Positions 35,409 through 47,042 of a stretch of 64,000 bases of DNA are shown here, piece by piece. Numbering within the stretch: the first letter of the stretch is position 1; every line of letters begins with the position of its first letter. The position numbers and the translations under genes are program-made. The DNA is from Cannabis sativa (taxonomy: Eukaryota; Streptophyta; Magnoliopsida; Rosales; Cannabaceae): contig NC_083602.1 in NCBI RefSeq assembly GCF_029168945.1, positions 72,250,600 through 72,314,599 on the forward strand. Reading direction: 5' to 3'. The notes beneath the pieces are model-generated. The model worked only from the letters and a program-made list of their open reading frames with translations. It had not been told where the DNA came from and ran no database searches.

Positions 35409-36934
35409 TCTAAGATTTAGAGTTATTTTCATATCTTTAAGCTTGAATTTAATGTGAAATGTGGAGCAATTAATGTTTATATTGTGTAATTGTGTCTAGT
35501 TTATTGTGTCTTTGTAATAAATGGAAGTGTTTGTGTTAGTAAGTGTTAAATAGACTTATGTTATTGTTTTTATGTGTTTTAAGCAGAAAAAATACAAGAC
35601 TAGGTATTTGGAAATGTTTGGGACAAGGAGAAAAAGGAGCAGGAAAATGATTCTTGCTGACTGGCATTGCTATAGCAATCATCGCGTAGCAACTTGTCAG
35701 CCCAGTAAGTTTATTTTGGCAGATAGTCCAGCTGGCTTTAATGAAAAGAAAAACGAGCTGAGGTGGCGGAATTTGGCTATTGACTCAACAAACATGTGGA
35801 AAATGAAGGACAAGTGGGTGATGATTGGGATTTCCAATTAGGGTAAACTTTGGTACCCTAATTGGGGAGCAAAAAGGAAAAGAGAGGATAAATAAAAAAA
35901 AAAAGGTGGCTGGCTGCACTTTGAAAAGGTGGTACGAAAATTACAGCAGCAAAAAGAATAGAAAGAGTACAGAGAAAGAGAGTACAAAGAAGAAGAAGAT
36001 TGAGAAGAAGGAGAAGAAGACAACTATCAAAGAAAGGATTTGAGCTCACCACTCATTTCTCTTGCTCTCCACTTCGTTTTGTATCATTTTCTTCTCCTTA
36101 AGCTTCTCTTTAACTTCATGAACAATACATTTTCTGGTTTTGAGTTTTTAATTTCAGTTATGAACTAAACTTTTTGAGATTTGGGTGGTTATAAACCCTT
36201 GTATGGACTAGTGTTGTGACTTTGCAATGATGAAGTAATCTTGACTTAGTTCAATTAGTTGTGATGAAATGTTGAATGAATGTTAATTTTTGGCCATTTT
36301 TAACATTTAGCAAGCTAGATCCTACTTGGAAAAGTAAGACCTAGTTGAACCCTTCTAATTGATGCATGATTTCTACCTTTTCTTTTAAGTATTAATTAGT
36401 AGTGAAATAGGAATATTTTGCTACCATGTATAACTAAGGATTTGATGCTTTGTTGGGCTATTTGTAATCTAAACTGATGTAGGAATGCATTGTGAGATTA
36501 TGAATGGTTATTTGCAAGTTTTGGAAAAAGCTTGCTGGTTTTTGTTGAAATTTGTTAACTGTGCCAGGATTGTTGATTCATTGCTGGGTCATTGTTGTAT
36601 CAACTGGGACATACAAGTGGAAATTAATCACCCAAGTCTAATTTCCAAATCTGAAATTACCACCATTTTAATCACTTTTAGTTTCTTATTTTTAGTTTAT
36701 TTAGTTTAAAAAATTAGTTCTCAAGTTTAGATTCAAAGCTATCAATTTTTCTTGTGAATTAATGTGTGACTTTATTTTATTTTTATTTGAAATTCTTGGA
36801 ATTACTTTTAGTTGATTTAACATTATTTAGTAAAAAGTCCCTGTGGAGACGAACTTTGATTTACTTATCATTGTATTACTTGTTTGTGATTGTGTACACT
36901 TGCGCAATTATAAAGCAATAAAATTTTCACAACA
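35409..36934 (+). repeat. 5' LTR of the Athila element
   Basis: Starts TCTAAGATTTAGAG directly after TACAG and ends TTTTCACAACA. Open frames inside it (for example 35572-35841) are matched in the other LTR simply because the LTRs are copies; they resemble no known protein. Confidence 0.92.
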
Positions 36935-36940
36935 AGTTTT

Positions 36941-36958
36941 TGGCGCCGTTGCCGGGGA
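36941..36958 (+). other. Athila primer binding site
   Basis: TGGCGCCGTTGCCGGGGA, six bases after the LTR end, complementary to the 3' end of a plant tRNA-Asp as known for Athila. Confidence 0.88.
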
Positions 36959-37061
36959 CTTTAAGTTCTAAATTTTGTTTTATCAACTAATTCACATTCT
37001 AAGAATTTTTGTGCTTTTAATCTTGCTGGTTTGTCTTTGAAATCTCAGGTATCTATAGTGT

Positions 37062-38630
37062 ATGAACCAACAAGAAGACTTTGAACTTGCTCCTATTGAC
37101 CCCGAGATTGAACGTACATTCCGAAGAAGAAGAAGGGTTCAAAAGGCTAAGGGCCGAGACATCATGGCTGAGAATTTTGATGATGATGGGGTTGCTCAAC
37201 AAATTGTTAATCCCATCATATTGGCAGATGATCGAGCAAGGGCTATAAGGGAGTATGCAGCCCCCATGTTTAATGAGCTCAATCCAGGCATTGTGAGGCC
37301 TGAAATACAAGCACCACAGTTTGAGCTCAAGCCAGTGATGTTTCAAATGCTCCAAACCGTGGGGCAATTCAGCGGGATGCCAACTGAGGATCCTCACCTC
37401 CATCTCCGTTCATTTTTGGAGGTGAGCGATTCTTTCAAGATCCAAGGAGTGAGTGAAGAGGTGTTAAGGTTGAAGCTATTTCCATTCTCACTACGGGACC
37501 GAGCTAGATCATGGCTCAACACTTTGCCGCCTGATTCTGTGACCAATTGGAATGACCTTGCTGAGAAGTTTCTGAGGAAATACTTTCCTCCTACTAGAAA
37601 TGCAAAATTCAGAAGTGAGATCATGTCTTTTCAGCAACTTGAAGATGAGTCCACAAGTGATGCGTGAGAGAGGTTTAAGGAACTTTTGCGAAAGTGTCCA
37701 CATCATGGCATTCCACATTGTATTCAGATGGAGACTTTTTATAATGGCTTGAATGCAGCTTCTCGAATGGTGTTAGATGCATCGGCCAATGGTGCTATTT
37801 TGTCGAAGTCTTACAATGAAGCATTTGAGATTTTGGAGACCATTGCAAGTAACAACTACCAATGGTCCAACACAAGAGCTCCAACAAGTAGAAAAGTGGC
37901 GGGAGTCCTTGAGGTGGATGCAATAACGGCTTTGACAGCTCAAATGGCTTCCATGACGAATGTTTTGAAGAATTTGAGTATTGGGAACGCTAAAAATATT
38001 CAACCAGCTGCTGCCATTCAAAGTGATGATGTCTCATGTGTGTTTTGTGGAGAAGGGCATGTGTTTGAGAAGTGTCCATCTAATCCGGAGTCCGTTTGTT
38101 ACATGGGAAATCAGAATTTTAACAGAAACAATGGGGCATTCTCAAACTCTTACAATCAATCTTGGAAGAATCATCCTAATTTGTCTTGGGGAGGTCAAGG
38201 AGCAAGCTCAAGCACCGCACCAGCCCAAGGAAGACAAGCATATCCACCGGGTTTTTCACAACAACCCCGACATTCACAACATGCTCAAAATGCCCAACCA
38301 AGTTCTTTGGAAAGTCTAATGCGGGATTATATGGCCAAAAATGATGCGGTGATACAAAGTCAAGCTGCCTCTCTTCGAAACTTAGAGTTGCAACTTGGAC
38401 ATTTGGCCAATGAATTGAAAGCTAGGCCGCAAGGTTCTTTGCCTAGTGACACGGAGAATCCAAGGAGGGATGGGAAGGAGCAATGCAAATCCATTCACTT
38501 GAGGAGTGGCAAGCATCTGAAAAATTCTGAGGAGGAAATAAAGGGTAGTGGGGAGCCCACTTCAATCCAAAACGACGAAAAATTGAGTAAAAAAACTGCC
38601 CAGGAAATTGCTGATACCGAGACCGGTTGA
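37062..38630 (+). pseudogene. Athila gag with one in-frame stop
   Basis: Opens at ATG 37062. The gag core (PHLHLRSFLEVSDSFK, LRLKLFPFSLRDRARSWL, WNDLAEKFLRKYFPP) spans about residues 110-190 and is the Retrotrans_gag fold. A TGA at 37665-37667 replaces what is normally a Trp codon just before ERFKELLRKCPHHG. The same frame then continues to 38630, with a CCHC-like knuckle CVFCGEGHVFEKC (about 38038-38076). It differs in frame from pol. Between about 38600 and 38750 the linker is scrambled and a small deletion shifts the frame. Gag forms the particle; this copy probably cannot make it without readthrough. Confidence 0.85.
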
Positions 38631-38752
38631 TACGGCATCGGGTCGGCAATCGACGATCGGCAATCCGCACCGGTATGTACTAAACCACCCCTTCCATTTC
38701 CTCAAAGATTTCGGAAAGCAGACAAGATGGGCAATTCAAGAAGTTTTTAGAT

Positions 38753-41700
38753 GTGTTGAAGCAGCTCCATATCAATATTCCCTTGGTGGAAGCATTGGAG
38801 CAAATGCCGAACTATGTCAAGTTCTTAAAAGACATTTTGACAAAGAAAAGGAGGTTGGGGGAGTTTGAAACTGTAGCTCTTACCGAAGGATGCAGCGCCA
38901 TGTTGAAAAGTAAGATTCCACCGAAGTTGAAGGATTCGGGTAGTTTTACAATCCCTTGTTCTATTGGGGGGAGGGATGTTGGAAGAGCTTTATGTGATTT
39001 GGGTGCAAGCATCAACCTCATGCCTATGTCGATTTTTAAGAAGTTGGGTATTGGTGAAGCACGTCCTACAACTGTTACATTGCAACTTGCTGACAGGTCC
39101 ATGGCCCATCCAGAAGGAAAAATAGAAGATGTTCTAGTACAGGTTGACAAGTTCATTTTTCCAGCTGATTTCATCATCCTAGACTATGAAGCTGATAGAG
39201 ATGTGCCTATTATCTTGGGTCGACCATTCCTTGCTACCGGGAGAACTCTGATTGATGTGCAAAATGGGGAGCTCACAATGAGGGTGAATGACCAAAAAGT
39301 CACCTTTAATGTGTTCAATGCTATGAGATTTCCGGATGAGATAGAAGAGTGCTCCCGCATAAGTGTAATTGACTCGATAGTGGCTGAAAAATTTCACAAG
39401 GAAGCTTGGAGGGATGAGAAATTTATAAGTTCTTTTGATGAGCTTGAAGACTTGAGTGAAGATGAAGACAACCAAGTTGCTTGGGTGGAGCCATTGCAAC
39501 CTATTCCTAACTTCAAGAAGCCCTTTGAATCTTTGGAGTTGAAGGAAAGTAATTTTAAGCCTCCAAAACCCTCCATCCAAGAACCACCGAAGTTGGAGTT
39601 GAAACCCTTGCCAAGCCATCTGAAGTATGCCTATTTGGGGGAGAATGACACGCTGCCAGTTATTATAGCATCAAACTTGGTAGTTGAAAATGAAGGTGCT
39701 TTGCTAGAGGTGTTGAAAAAGCATAAGAAAGCAATCGGGTGGACTATGGCGGACATAAGGGGTATTAGTCCAACGATTTGCACGCACAAGATACTTTTAG
39801 AAGCTGGTTGTAGCAATTCTGTTGAGCATCAGCGAAGATTGAATCCCGCCATGAAAGAAGTGGTGCGAAAAGAAGTGATCAAGTGGCTAGATTATGGTAT
39901 TGTGTACCCAATTTCGGATAGCTCATGGGTTAGTCCTGTTCAATGTGTGCCCAAGAAAGGAGGAGTCACGGTGGTGGCTAATGCAAACAATGAGTTGATT
40001 CCTACTCGAACCGTGACCGGTTGGAGGGTGTGTATGGACTACCGGAAGCTAAACAATGCTACTCGGAAGGATCATTTTCCGCTGCCATTTATTGACCAAA
40101 TGTTGGATCGTTTGGCGGGAAAAGAGTTTTATTGCTTTCTTGACGGATATTCGGGTTACAATCAGATTTCTATAGCACCGGAAGATCAAGAGAAAACCAC
40201 CTTCACTTGTCCATATGGTACCTTTGCCTTTAGGAGGATGCCATTTGGATTGTGCAATGCTCCCGCGACTTTCCAAAGGTGTATGATGGCTATTTTCTCG
40301 GATATGGCTGAAAGTATTTTGGAGATATTCATGGATGACTTCTCTATCTACGGGGATTCATTTGGGATGTGTTTGGAGAATTTGGAAAGAGTGTTAGCAA
40401 GATGTGAAGAAACCAACTTGGTGCTTAATTGGGAGAAATGCCACTTCATGGTTCAAGAGGGTATTGTGTTGGGTCACAAAGTGTCTAGCAAGGGGATAGA
40501 AGTTGACAAGGCAAAGCTAGAAGTGATTGAGAAGCTACCAGCCCCTACCACGGTGAAAGGCATAAGAAGCTTCCTTGGACACGCGGGTTTCTATAGGCGC
40601 TTCATTAAAGACTTTTCTAAGGTGTCCAAACCCTTGTGTAACTTGCTAGAACAAAATAGACCATTTGAGTTTACCGCTGAATGTAATGAAGCATTTTTGA
40701 AGTTGAAGACAGCTCTTGTTACGGCCCCCGTGATTGTAGCACCCGATTGGTCATTGCCCTTTGAACTCATGTGTGATGCAAGTGATTTTGCCGTTGGGGC
40801 TGTTCTTGGGCAGCGGAAGAATAAGATCTTTCATTCCATTTATTATGCAAGCAAAACTCTTGTTGATGCCCAAATTAACTACACCACTACTGAGAAAGAG
40901 TTGCTAGCGGTGGTTTTTGCCTTTGAGAAATTCAGATCGTATCTTGTGGGAACCAAGGTTGTTGTGTATACTGACCACTCGGCAATCAAGTATTTGATAA
41001 CCAAGAAAGATTCTAAACCGAGGCTTATTCGTTGGGTTTTGTTGCTACAAGAGTTTGACTTGGAAATTCGAGACAGAAAAGGGACAGAAAATAAAGTGGC
41101 AGATCATCTCTCTAGGTTGGAAAGTAACAATCACAGCAGCCACTTAGAGGGAGAATTACAAATTCAAGACTCATTCCCAGATGAGCAACTGCTAGTGGTA
41201 GAGCAAACACGGGTACCATGGTATGCAGACATTGTCAATTACTTAGTTGGAGGTGCCTATCCACCTGATTTTACCAAGCAGCAGCTCAAAAAGTTTCTTC
41301 ATGATAGCAAGTTTTATTTTTGGGATGAGCCATACTTGTACAAGCAGTGCCCCGATCGTATTATGCGGCGATGTGTGCCAATGGGTGAAGTTAGAAGCAT
41401 CTTGGAGCATTGTCATTCAGCCCCTTATGGTGGCCATTTTGGTGGACAACGCACGGCGGCCAAGGTTTTTCAATCCGGGTATTATTGGCCTTCTATTTTT
41501 AAAGATGCTCATGCTTTTGTTCAACAATGTGATCGCTGCCAGAGAGTTGGAAATATCTCTGCCAGGAATGAAATGCCTCTTAATTGTATCTTGGAGGTGG
41601 AGTTGTTTGACGTGTGGGGTATCGACTTTATGGGACCTTTCCCACAATCCTTTGGGAATCTCTACATTCTAGTGGCGGTGGATTATGTGTCAAAGTGGGT

Positions 41701-42502
41701 GGAGGCAATTGCTAGTCCCAAGAATGATGCTCGAGTGGTTATGAAGTTCCTTCATAAACATGTTTTTACAAGGTTTGGGACTCCTAGAGCTTTGATAAGT
41801 GATGAGGGAACACACTTTGTGAACAAAGTGTTGGCTGCCCTCTTGGCAAAATATAGTGTAAAACACAAAATTGCTACTGCCTATCACCCACAGACTAACG
41901 GGCAAGCTGAAATATCTAATCGGGAAATTAAAGGCATATTGGAGAAGGTTGTAAATCCCAACAGAAAAGATTGGTCCCAACGCCTCGATGATGCACTTTG
42001 GGCGTATAGGACAGCATATAAAACTCCTCTAGGCATGTCTCCATATCGCCTAGTTTATGGGAAAGCATGCCATCTTCCCGTAGAGTTAGAACACAAGGCG
42101 TTTTGGGCACTAAAAAATCTCAATATGGATATTTCAGCAGCTGGAGAAGCAAGAAAGTTACAGCTGAACGAGTTGGATGAATTACGTTTGTTTTCATATG
42201 AGAATGCTAAATTGTACAAGGAGAAGACAAAGAGATGGCATGATGAGAGAATCAAGGAAATAGTTTTTGCAAAAGGACAAGAAGTGTTACTCTTTAATTC
42301 AAGGCTCAAACTCTTTCCTGGGAAATTAAAGTCCCGTTGGTCTGGCCCGTTTACTGTGCAAGAAGTGACTCCTTTTGGTGCGATTACCGTGAAAGATCAA
42401 CAATCCGGGAGGGAATTTAAAGTGAACGGACAGCGGCTGAAACACTATTGGAGAGGCGAGGTCAACCGAGAGAAGACCTCGATTTCTTTAAAAGACGCTT
42501 GA
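38753..42502 (+). CDS. Athila pol polyprotein (intact)
   Basis: 1249 codons without a stop. Domains in order: aspartic protease with DLGAS at residues 82-86; reverse transcriptase with YRKLN near 428 and the catalytic FMDD at 526-529; RNase H with CDASD (Asp675) and YTDHSA; integrase with an HHCC zinc region near 885-930, catalytic Asp958, Asp1017 and Glu1053 (DD35E spacing), and a C-terminal domain with GPFTV and GAITVKD. All key residues are present, so the enzymes could be active. The true translation start is uncertain: in the family pol follows gag, and the linker before 38753 is frame-shifted. The enzymes copy element RNA into DNA and insert it. Confidence 0.93.
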   Translation: MLKQLHINIPLVEALEQMPNYVKFLKDILTKKRRLGEFETVALTEGCSAMLKSKIPPKLKDSGSFTIPCSIGGRDVGRALCDLGASINLMPMSIFKKLGIGEARPTTVTLQLADRSMAHPEGKIEDVLVQVDKFIFPADFIILDYEADRDVPIILGRPFLATGRTLIDVQNGELTMRVNDQKVTFNVFNAMRFPDEIEECSRISVIDSIVAEKFHKEAWRDEKFISSFDELEDLSEDEDNQVAWVEPLQPIPNFKKPFESLELKESNFKPPKPSIQEPPKLELKPLPSHLKYAYLGENDTLPVIIASNLVVENEGALLEVLKKHKKAIGWTMADIRGISPTICTHKILLEAGCSNSVEHQRRLNPAMKEVVRKEVIKWLDYGIVYPISDSSWVSPVQCVPKKGGVTVVANANNELIPTRTVTGWRVCMDYRKLNNATRKDHFPLPFIDQMLDRLAGKEFYCFLDGYSGYNQISIAPEDQEKTTFTCPYGTFAFRRMPFGLCNAPATFQRCMMAIFSDMAESILEIFMDDFSIYGDSFGMCLENLERVLARCEETNLVLNWEKCHFMVQEGIVLGHKVSSKGIEVDKAKLEVIEKLPAPTTVKGIRSFLGHAGFYRRFIKDFSKVSKPLCNLLEQNRPFEFTAECNEAFLKLKTALVTAPVIVAPDWSLPFELMCDASDFAVGAVLGQRKNKIFHSIYYASKTLVDAQINYTTTEKELLAVVFAFEKFRSYLVGTKVVVYTDHSAIKYLITKKDSKPRLIRWVLLLQEFDLEIRDRKGTENKVADHLSRLESNNHSSHLEGELQIQDSFPDEQLLVVEQTRVPWYADIVNYLVGGAYPPDFTKQQLKKFLHDSKFYFWDEPYLYKQCPDRIMRRCVPMGEVRSILEHCHSAPYGGHFGGQRTAAKVFQSGYYWPSIFKDAHAFVQQCDRCQRVGNISARNEMPLNCILEVELFDVWGIDFMGPFPQSFGNLYILVAVDYVSKWVEAIASPKNDARVVMKFLHKHVFTRFGTPRALISDEGTHFVNKVLAALLAKYSVKHKIATAYHPQTNGQAEISNREIKGILEKVVNPNRKDWSQRLDDALWAYRTAYKTPLGMSPYRLVYGKACHLPVELEHKAFWALKNLNMDISAAGEARKLQLNELDELRLFSYENAKLYKEKTKRWHDERIKEIVFAKGQEVLLFNSRLKLFPGKLKSRWSGPFTVQEVTPFGAITVKDQQSGREFKVNGQRLKHYWRGEVNREKTSISLKDA

Positions 42503-44577
42503 TCATTGTAATTTGGTGTGCCAAAAAAAAAAAAAATTGAAAAAGAATGAAAAGAACAAAAAAAAAAAAAATCAGTGAAAGGCACCCCCTTAAAAAAAAA
42601 AAGCAAAAGAAAAAAAAAAACATTATATCTTTATATATTATAATTAGCTATAAATAATTGTCATGGTGAAATTGAATATTTTCTTTTCTTTGTGCAGAGA
42701 ATCAAGTGAAAAAGGCTGTGGAATGAAGAAATTTTGATTTGGGCAAAAGCACTAAGTTTGGGGTGTCAGGTTGCTGTTCAGTTGCTATAGCAACAACTTA
42801 GCAAGAAGTGTTTTGGTCTTAGGCTGATCAAATGAACTGGGGTTTGAACAAAAAAAATAAAGTGAATGGTCTGTCAGAAAAAAAAAACATGTGATTGTCA
42901 TTTTGTTCTTCATTCAATCATTGGATAGGTCTATTATTGTTCAGACAAATTATTTGAGGTTGTACTTTAGTGTTGAATTGAGTGAGCCCAAGTATTTTTG
43001 GAGATACAAAGACCCCACTTCACATTATTTAAATCAGTTTTGGGCCAATTTCTTTGGTCAACTGGGCCCCAGCGAGTTGACCAGCCCAATGAATGGTCAG
43101 CCCATCCTCAACCCTACCACATTCAATTCATCTTCTTCATTTCTCTTGAACAGCCGAACCAGCCGAAGCATCCTTCACCCAAATCGCACCTCCACCACCA
43201 GAATTCACCCGTGAACACCATAGCCTCCGTTCAAGCCAAGCTCGACCCAGCCGCATCCCAGCTCACCATTCGACTCAACCCATACCTCACAACACTCATC
43301 TCAACAAACATCCCATTCACAGCCCGTGAACCCAACCTTCGAACCACCAAATCAACCCAGTTCGACATCAAGCTCGAACCAACACCACGAGCAAACCCCC
43401 CAACTCGACCCAATCTTTACCTCTGTTCACCATTTTCGCCCTACACCGAACCAGCTCCAGTTAACACCATTCCACCTGACTTCGAACCACCCCATCGCCC
43501 AGCTCCAAGCCTTTCGAACCACACCATCACACTGCCCGCACCTAGTTCCAGTCGCACTTTCCACCCAAATCTCGCACCAGTTCGACTTCAAGCTCGAACC
43601 TTCGAACTACACCACGACCTCACCACCACCTCGCACCAGCAGCTCACCATTCGACCTAACCCGCACCACCAAAATCAACAACCCAACAACATCACGGCCT
43701 CACCCGCAACACAGCAACCGAACCACCACTATCACCTCTTCGACCCTAACATCCTCCTTCGCTTGGTCGACTTCAACACAGTCACACCTGCACGAATCAC
43801 TGCCCAGCAACCGAGAGTCCTCTGTCAAGCCGAGCTTCTCCGCCAATCTAAGCTAAGTTCTGATTTGGTGATTTCATTTGAAAATTATTTTGGATTACAG
43901 TGCTTAATTGGTGGCTGTCGTGGAACTGCTAGTGTTATATTAAATGGTGCTTGAGATTGTCATTGTGATTTAAATGTGGTAGCAGTAGTGTGATAATTTT
44001 GAGTTGGATGATTTGAATTGGAATTTGGTGGAATTGTTGAAGACTATTGGGCTGAGAAAGATTGGTGAATTTGAGAACAGTATTGATTGTGAACAGAGTT
44101 ATCAACAGAGTGATGCGTGGACAATGATTTCTTTGGTATAAAGGAGTTGATTGGGTTACATTGATCGTTTGGAATTGGGGTTGTCACTTGGACATTGTTG
44201 GTGTGCATTTGAATTTCAAAATTGTTCTCTACAGTGGTTTTATTATGGTGATAATTAGTGAAATGGTGTGAATTGGCAGTGGTAATGTTAGAAATAGTGC
44301 AAGTTTGAACTGATTTGTGGTGTTGGATAAATTAGACATTGAGTGACTTGCACAGAGGAAGTATCATGGCCAAGTACTACATGGATCGTGTGTAAGGTGT
44401 CAAAATTTTACTTGGTGTGGTGTGGGTTGGCAAAAGTAGTAGTTTTTGAACAAGAGTGGGTTGGAGACAGTGAAGTACATTGTACGAGTTCTTGTTGTGT
44501 AAAGGGGCAGCAGTGAGTAAGGCAACAAAGAAGAAATTCATTGTGTTGGGGTAGTGTGCAAGTGAAAAGAAAAGAAA
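42503..44577 (+). other. Athila spacer between pol and the 3' ORF
   Basis: A-rich tracts at 42520-42620 are followed by a first TAAGTTTGGGGTG tract (42753-42765). A markedly C- and A-rich segment at 43040-43860 opens a 318-codon frame (42998-43954) rich in Pro, Thr, Asn and His. That frame has no recognised domain, signal peptide or membrane segment. The rest is GT-rich and non-coding. Confidence 0.6.
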
Positions 44578-45651
44578 ATGCCCAAAGTTAAGAAGACCGC
44601 CAACAAGAATAAAAATAAATCACTGCATGAAATTCCTAAGTTTCATTGCCCGGCAGCTGAGACAAAGTATCACGAGAAGGTGGACAATAGGGAGTTTTAT
44701 ATGGAGCGTGGATTAGTAGCCGATATTGAGGACATTGACGAGTTGCCCGAATGGGTCAGTGCAACGATTCATAAGCGAGATTGGGGACTTTTTGTCCAAC
44801 AAAGAGAGCAGGCGGTCATGGAAGTTGTCAAGGAATTTTACGCCAACTTCCTATCCCAAGAATGGCCCACTGTAGTGGTGGTGCGTGAAGTCCCAGTCTC
44901 ATTTTCAGCTGCGGCAATCAACGACCTGTTTGGGCTACACTCTGTCGAGTGCCAATACTCCGCGCAAAAAGGGCAGGTGAGCGACGAGACTGTGGGTGAC
45001 ATGATGCCGATGCTCGCTAAGCCAGGATCTGAATGGAGTTTTGATAATTATGGCAATCTTCGATTTCGACGCACTGATTTGGAGCACGAGTTGAAATGTT
45101 GTTATACATTCGTGCAAACTGCCCTCTGCCCCACTTCACATGATTCGACCGTCAGCAGAGACCGCGCCTGGATGCTCTACTGCCTTAGAATGGGCTGGGA
45201 TGTTGACGTCGGGGCTGTCCTCGCCCAAGAGATTGCTGATTGTGCACACAGGGGGAAGGGGAAGTTATTCCTCCCTGCTACCATCACTGCTCTTTGCCGC
45301 AAGGCGGGTGTACCCATGTGGAAGGAAGAAGGCGCCCTGAATCCTCGGGGGCCTATAAATTGTGGTCCACCTCGAGCCCCGAAAACAACGCCTACCCCAG
45401 CGACGTCCTCAGCCACGGAGCCTCCCGTAGATCGCTTTGCTCGCCTTGAGCAAGTGCAACAACAAATGTGCGGCCGATTGCAGGCGATGTGGGATTATGA
45501 GCAGAAGCGTGACGCCGTCATGGAACGTGCATTCAAGAGGACTACACCCTGCTTTGATCCCAAGTTCCCGGATTTCCCTCAGCATGTTCTAGACCCGTGG
45601 GGAGGCCCATCATCTTCGAACACAGAGGAGCCCCACGAGGACTCCGAGTAG
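44578..45651 (+). CDS. Athila 3' ORF: putative plant transposon protein domain
   Basis: 357 residues from ATG 44578 to TAG 45649. The middle (about 75-245) matches the putative plant transposon protein domain (Pfam PF20167 as I recall it). Landmarks are EFYANF, VPVSFSAAAINDLFGL, GSEWSFD, LCPTSHDSTVSRDRAWMLYCL and LFLPATITALCRKAGVPM. A basic N-terminus (KVKKTANKNKNK) and a Pro/Thr-rich then coiled, Gln-rich C-terminal region (residues 265-320) flank it. The role is unknown. It occupies the place of the env-like gene in some Athila elements, but I see no signal peptide or transmembrane span. The frame is intact. Confidence 0.8.
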   Translation: MPKVKKTANKNKNKSLHEIPKFHCPAAETKYHEKVDNREFYMERGLVADIEDIDELPEWVSATIHKRDWGLFVQQREQAVMEVVKEFYANFLSQEWPTVVVVREVPVSFSAAAINDLFGLHSVECQYSAQKGQVSDETVGDMMPMLAKPGSEWSFDNYGNLRFRRTDLEHELKCCYTFVQTALCPTSHDSTVSRDRAWMLYCLRMGWDVDVGAVLAQEIADCAHRGKGKLFLPATITALCRKAGVPMWKEEGALNPRGPINCGPPRAPKTTPTPATSSATEPPVDRFARLEQVQQQMCGRLQAMWDYEQKRDAVMERAFKRTTPCFDPKFPDFPQHVLDPWGGPSSSNTEEPHEDSE

Positions 45652-47042
45652 AGGGAGTTTTTCTCATACCTAAGCTATTTTATATTTTTTCTGTTTTTTT
45701 GTTGTTTGTGTTTCGATTGTATTGTGCTCGTTGTATGTTGTCTTTTGTGTTTGGAACTTTTATTCTATGTTGTTTATGTGTTTGTTAGTTTGGCATTGAG
45801 AGTTTTGTTTTTAAGTTTTTCGGTGGCCTAGTGTGCTGCTCGATGATGATACTTTCCGCTCATTCCATTATTGTTGCTGCCTAATTCTATTTGTTGCCTT
45901 GTCATGCTGAATTGTTGGATATTATGGATGATTCCCTTAGTCTCTCCTCACTAGTTTATACTTGTATTTATTCCACCATGCTTTCCCTTTCTTATACGAC
46001 TATTTCACATGTAATTTTAGCATCTAGAATTGGTTAGTGCATCTCCTTGAAGCGAAATCCTAGCTAGACTTGTCCCTTAGAGATGATTTAGGCCATCCTT
46101 GGACGTTTGAGCCTTTCTAACCTTCCCTATAAAATCAATTTTTCCCTAGGCACCCAAGTTTGAGCCGTTTAGCCTCTTTTTGTTGTGCAACCCAATCATA
46201 CATCTAACGCCAATCTTAATTTGCATTTCCACATATGTCCTAACTTAATTGCTCACTTGTCAAGAGCCAAGTTTCACATTAAGTTTGGGGTGAGTGTAAT
46301 TTGTGGCAAGCTAATTCAAGATTATACTTTTAGCCACATTGGGGACAATGTTGGGTTGTAAGTTTGGGGTGGGGGAATTAGCTCACAAGGTATATTAGTA
46401 TGCATTTTTAATAACTTTCTCTTGCTATATATAAGTATAATATAGTACTAAATTCCTTTCTAAAAAAAAAAAAAAAATTCAGAAAAGAAAAAAAAAAGTA
46501 TATATATATTTGCAACTAAGTTTGGGGTGTTTCACCCATTTGAATTAAATAATAAAAAAAAAAAGAATAAACATAGCAAGAGAAGTTAATTTTAATATCA
46601 AGTACTTGTGAGTATTGAATTAGGGGAGTGAGTTAAAAAAAAATATATCATTAGGAAGAGGCTCGGTTTTTGACAAGTGAAGTAGTTAGCTGAAATGAAT
46701 GAAAAAAAAAAAAAGTTTAAAGTAGTTGGAGAGAAGTTCAAAATTTAGGTGGGATATACTTGTATAAATTGTTAATTAGGTGACTTTTGGGAAATATTAA
46801 TGTTATCCAATGACAAAAGCTTTAAAGGGGCAGCATATAAAGTTACGGCAAGCAATTTCATATTCCATTTAATTCCATTTTTTCTGAGAGCGTCAATGTT
46901 CGCTAGGCCATCTTGAATTTCTATAGAATCTTTTATGTGTCTTCTTTGTGAGTCTTTGTGTAAAAATTTGTTGTTATGTTTTATTTTGTTTAGTTTGTAT
47001 TGTCATTGCTCGAGGACGAACAAGATTCTAAGTTTGGGGTGT
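45652..47042 (+). other. Athila 3' non-coding region with polypurine-like tracts
   Basis: Contains four of the five TAAGTTTGGGGTG copies, at 46280, 46359, 46517 and 47029, interspersed with poly-A runs. The last copy, at 47029-47041, directly abuts the 3' LTR and is the functional polypurine tract by position. Confidence 0.8.

Noticed and set aside
35572..35841. 89-codon frame conserved in both Athila LTRs
   Set aside because: The two copies agree because LTRs are copies of one sequence; no family resemblance and no independent conservation can be judged here.
36485..36709. 74-codon frame in the Athila LTR (also 48124-48348)
   Set aside because: Same reason: LTR duplication, no domain, AT-rich.
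44578..45651. Athila 3' ORF as an envelope gene
   Set aside because: No signal peptide, no transmembrane helix and no cleavage motif; the middle fits the putative plant transposon protein domain instead.
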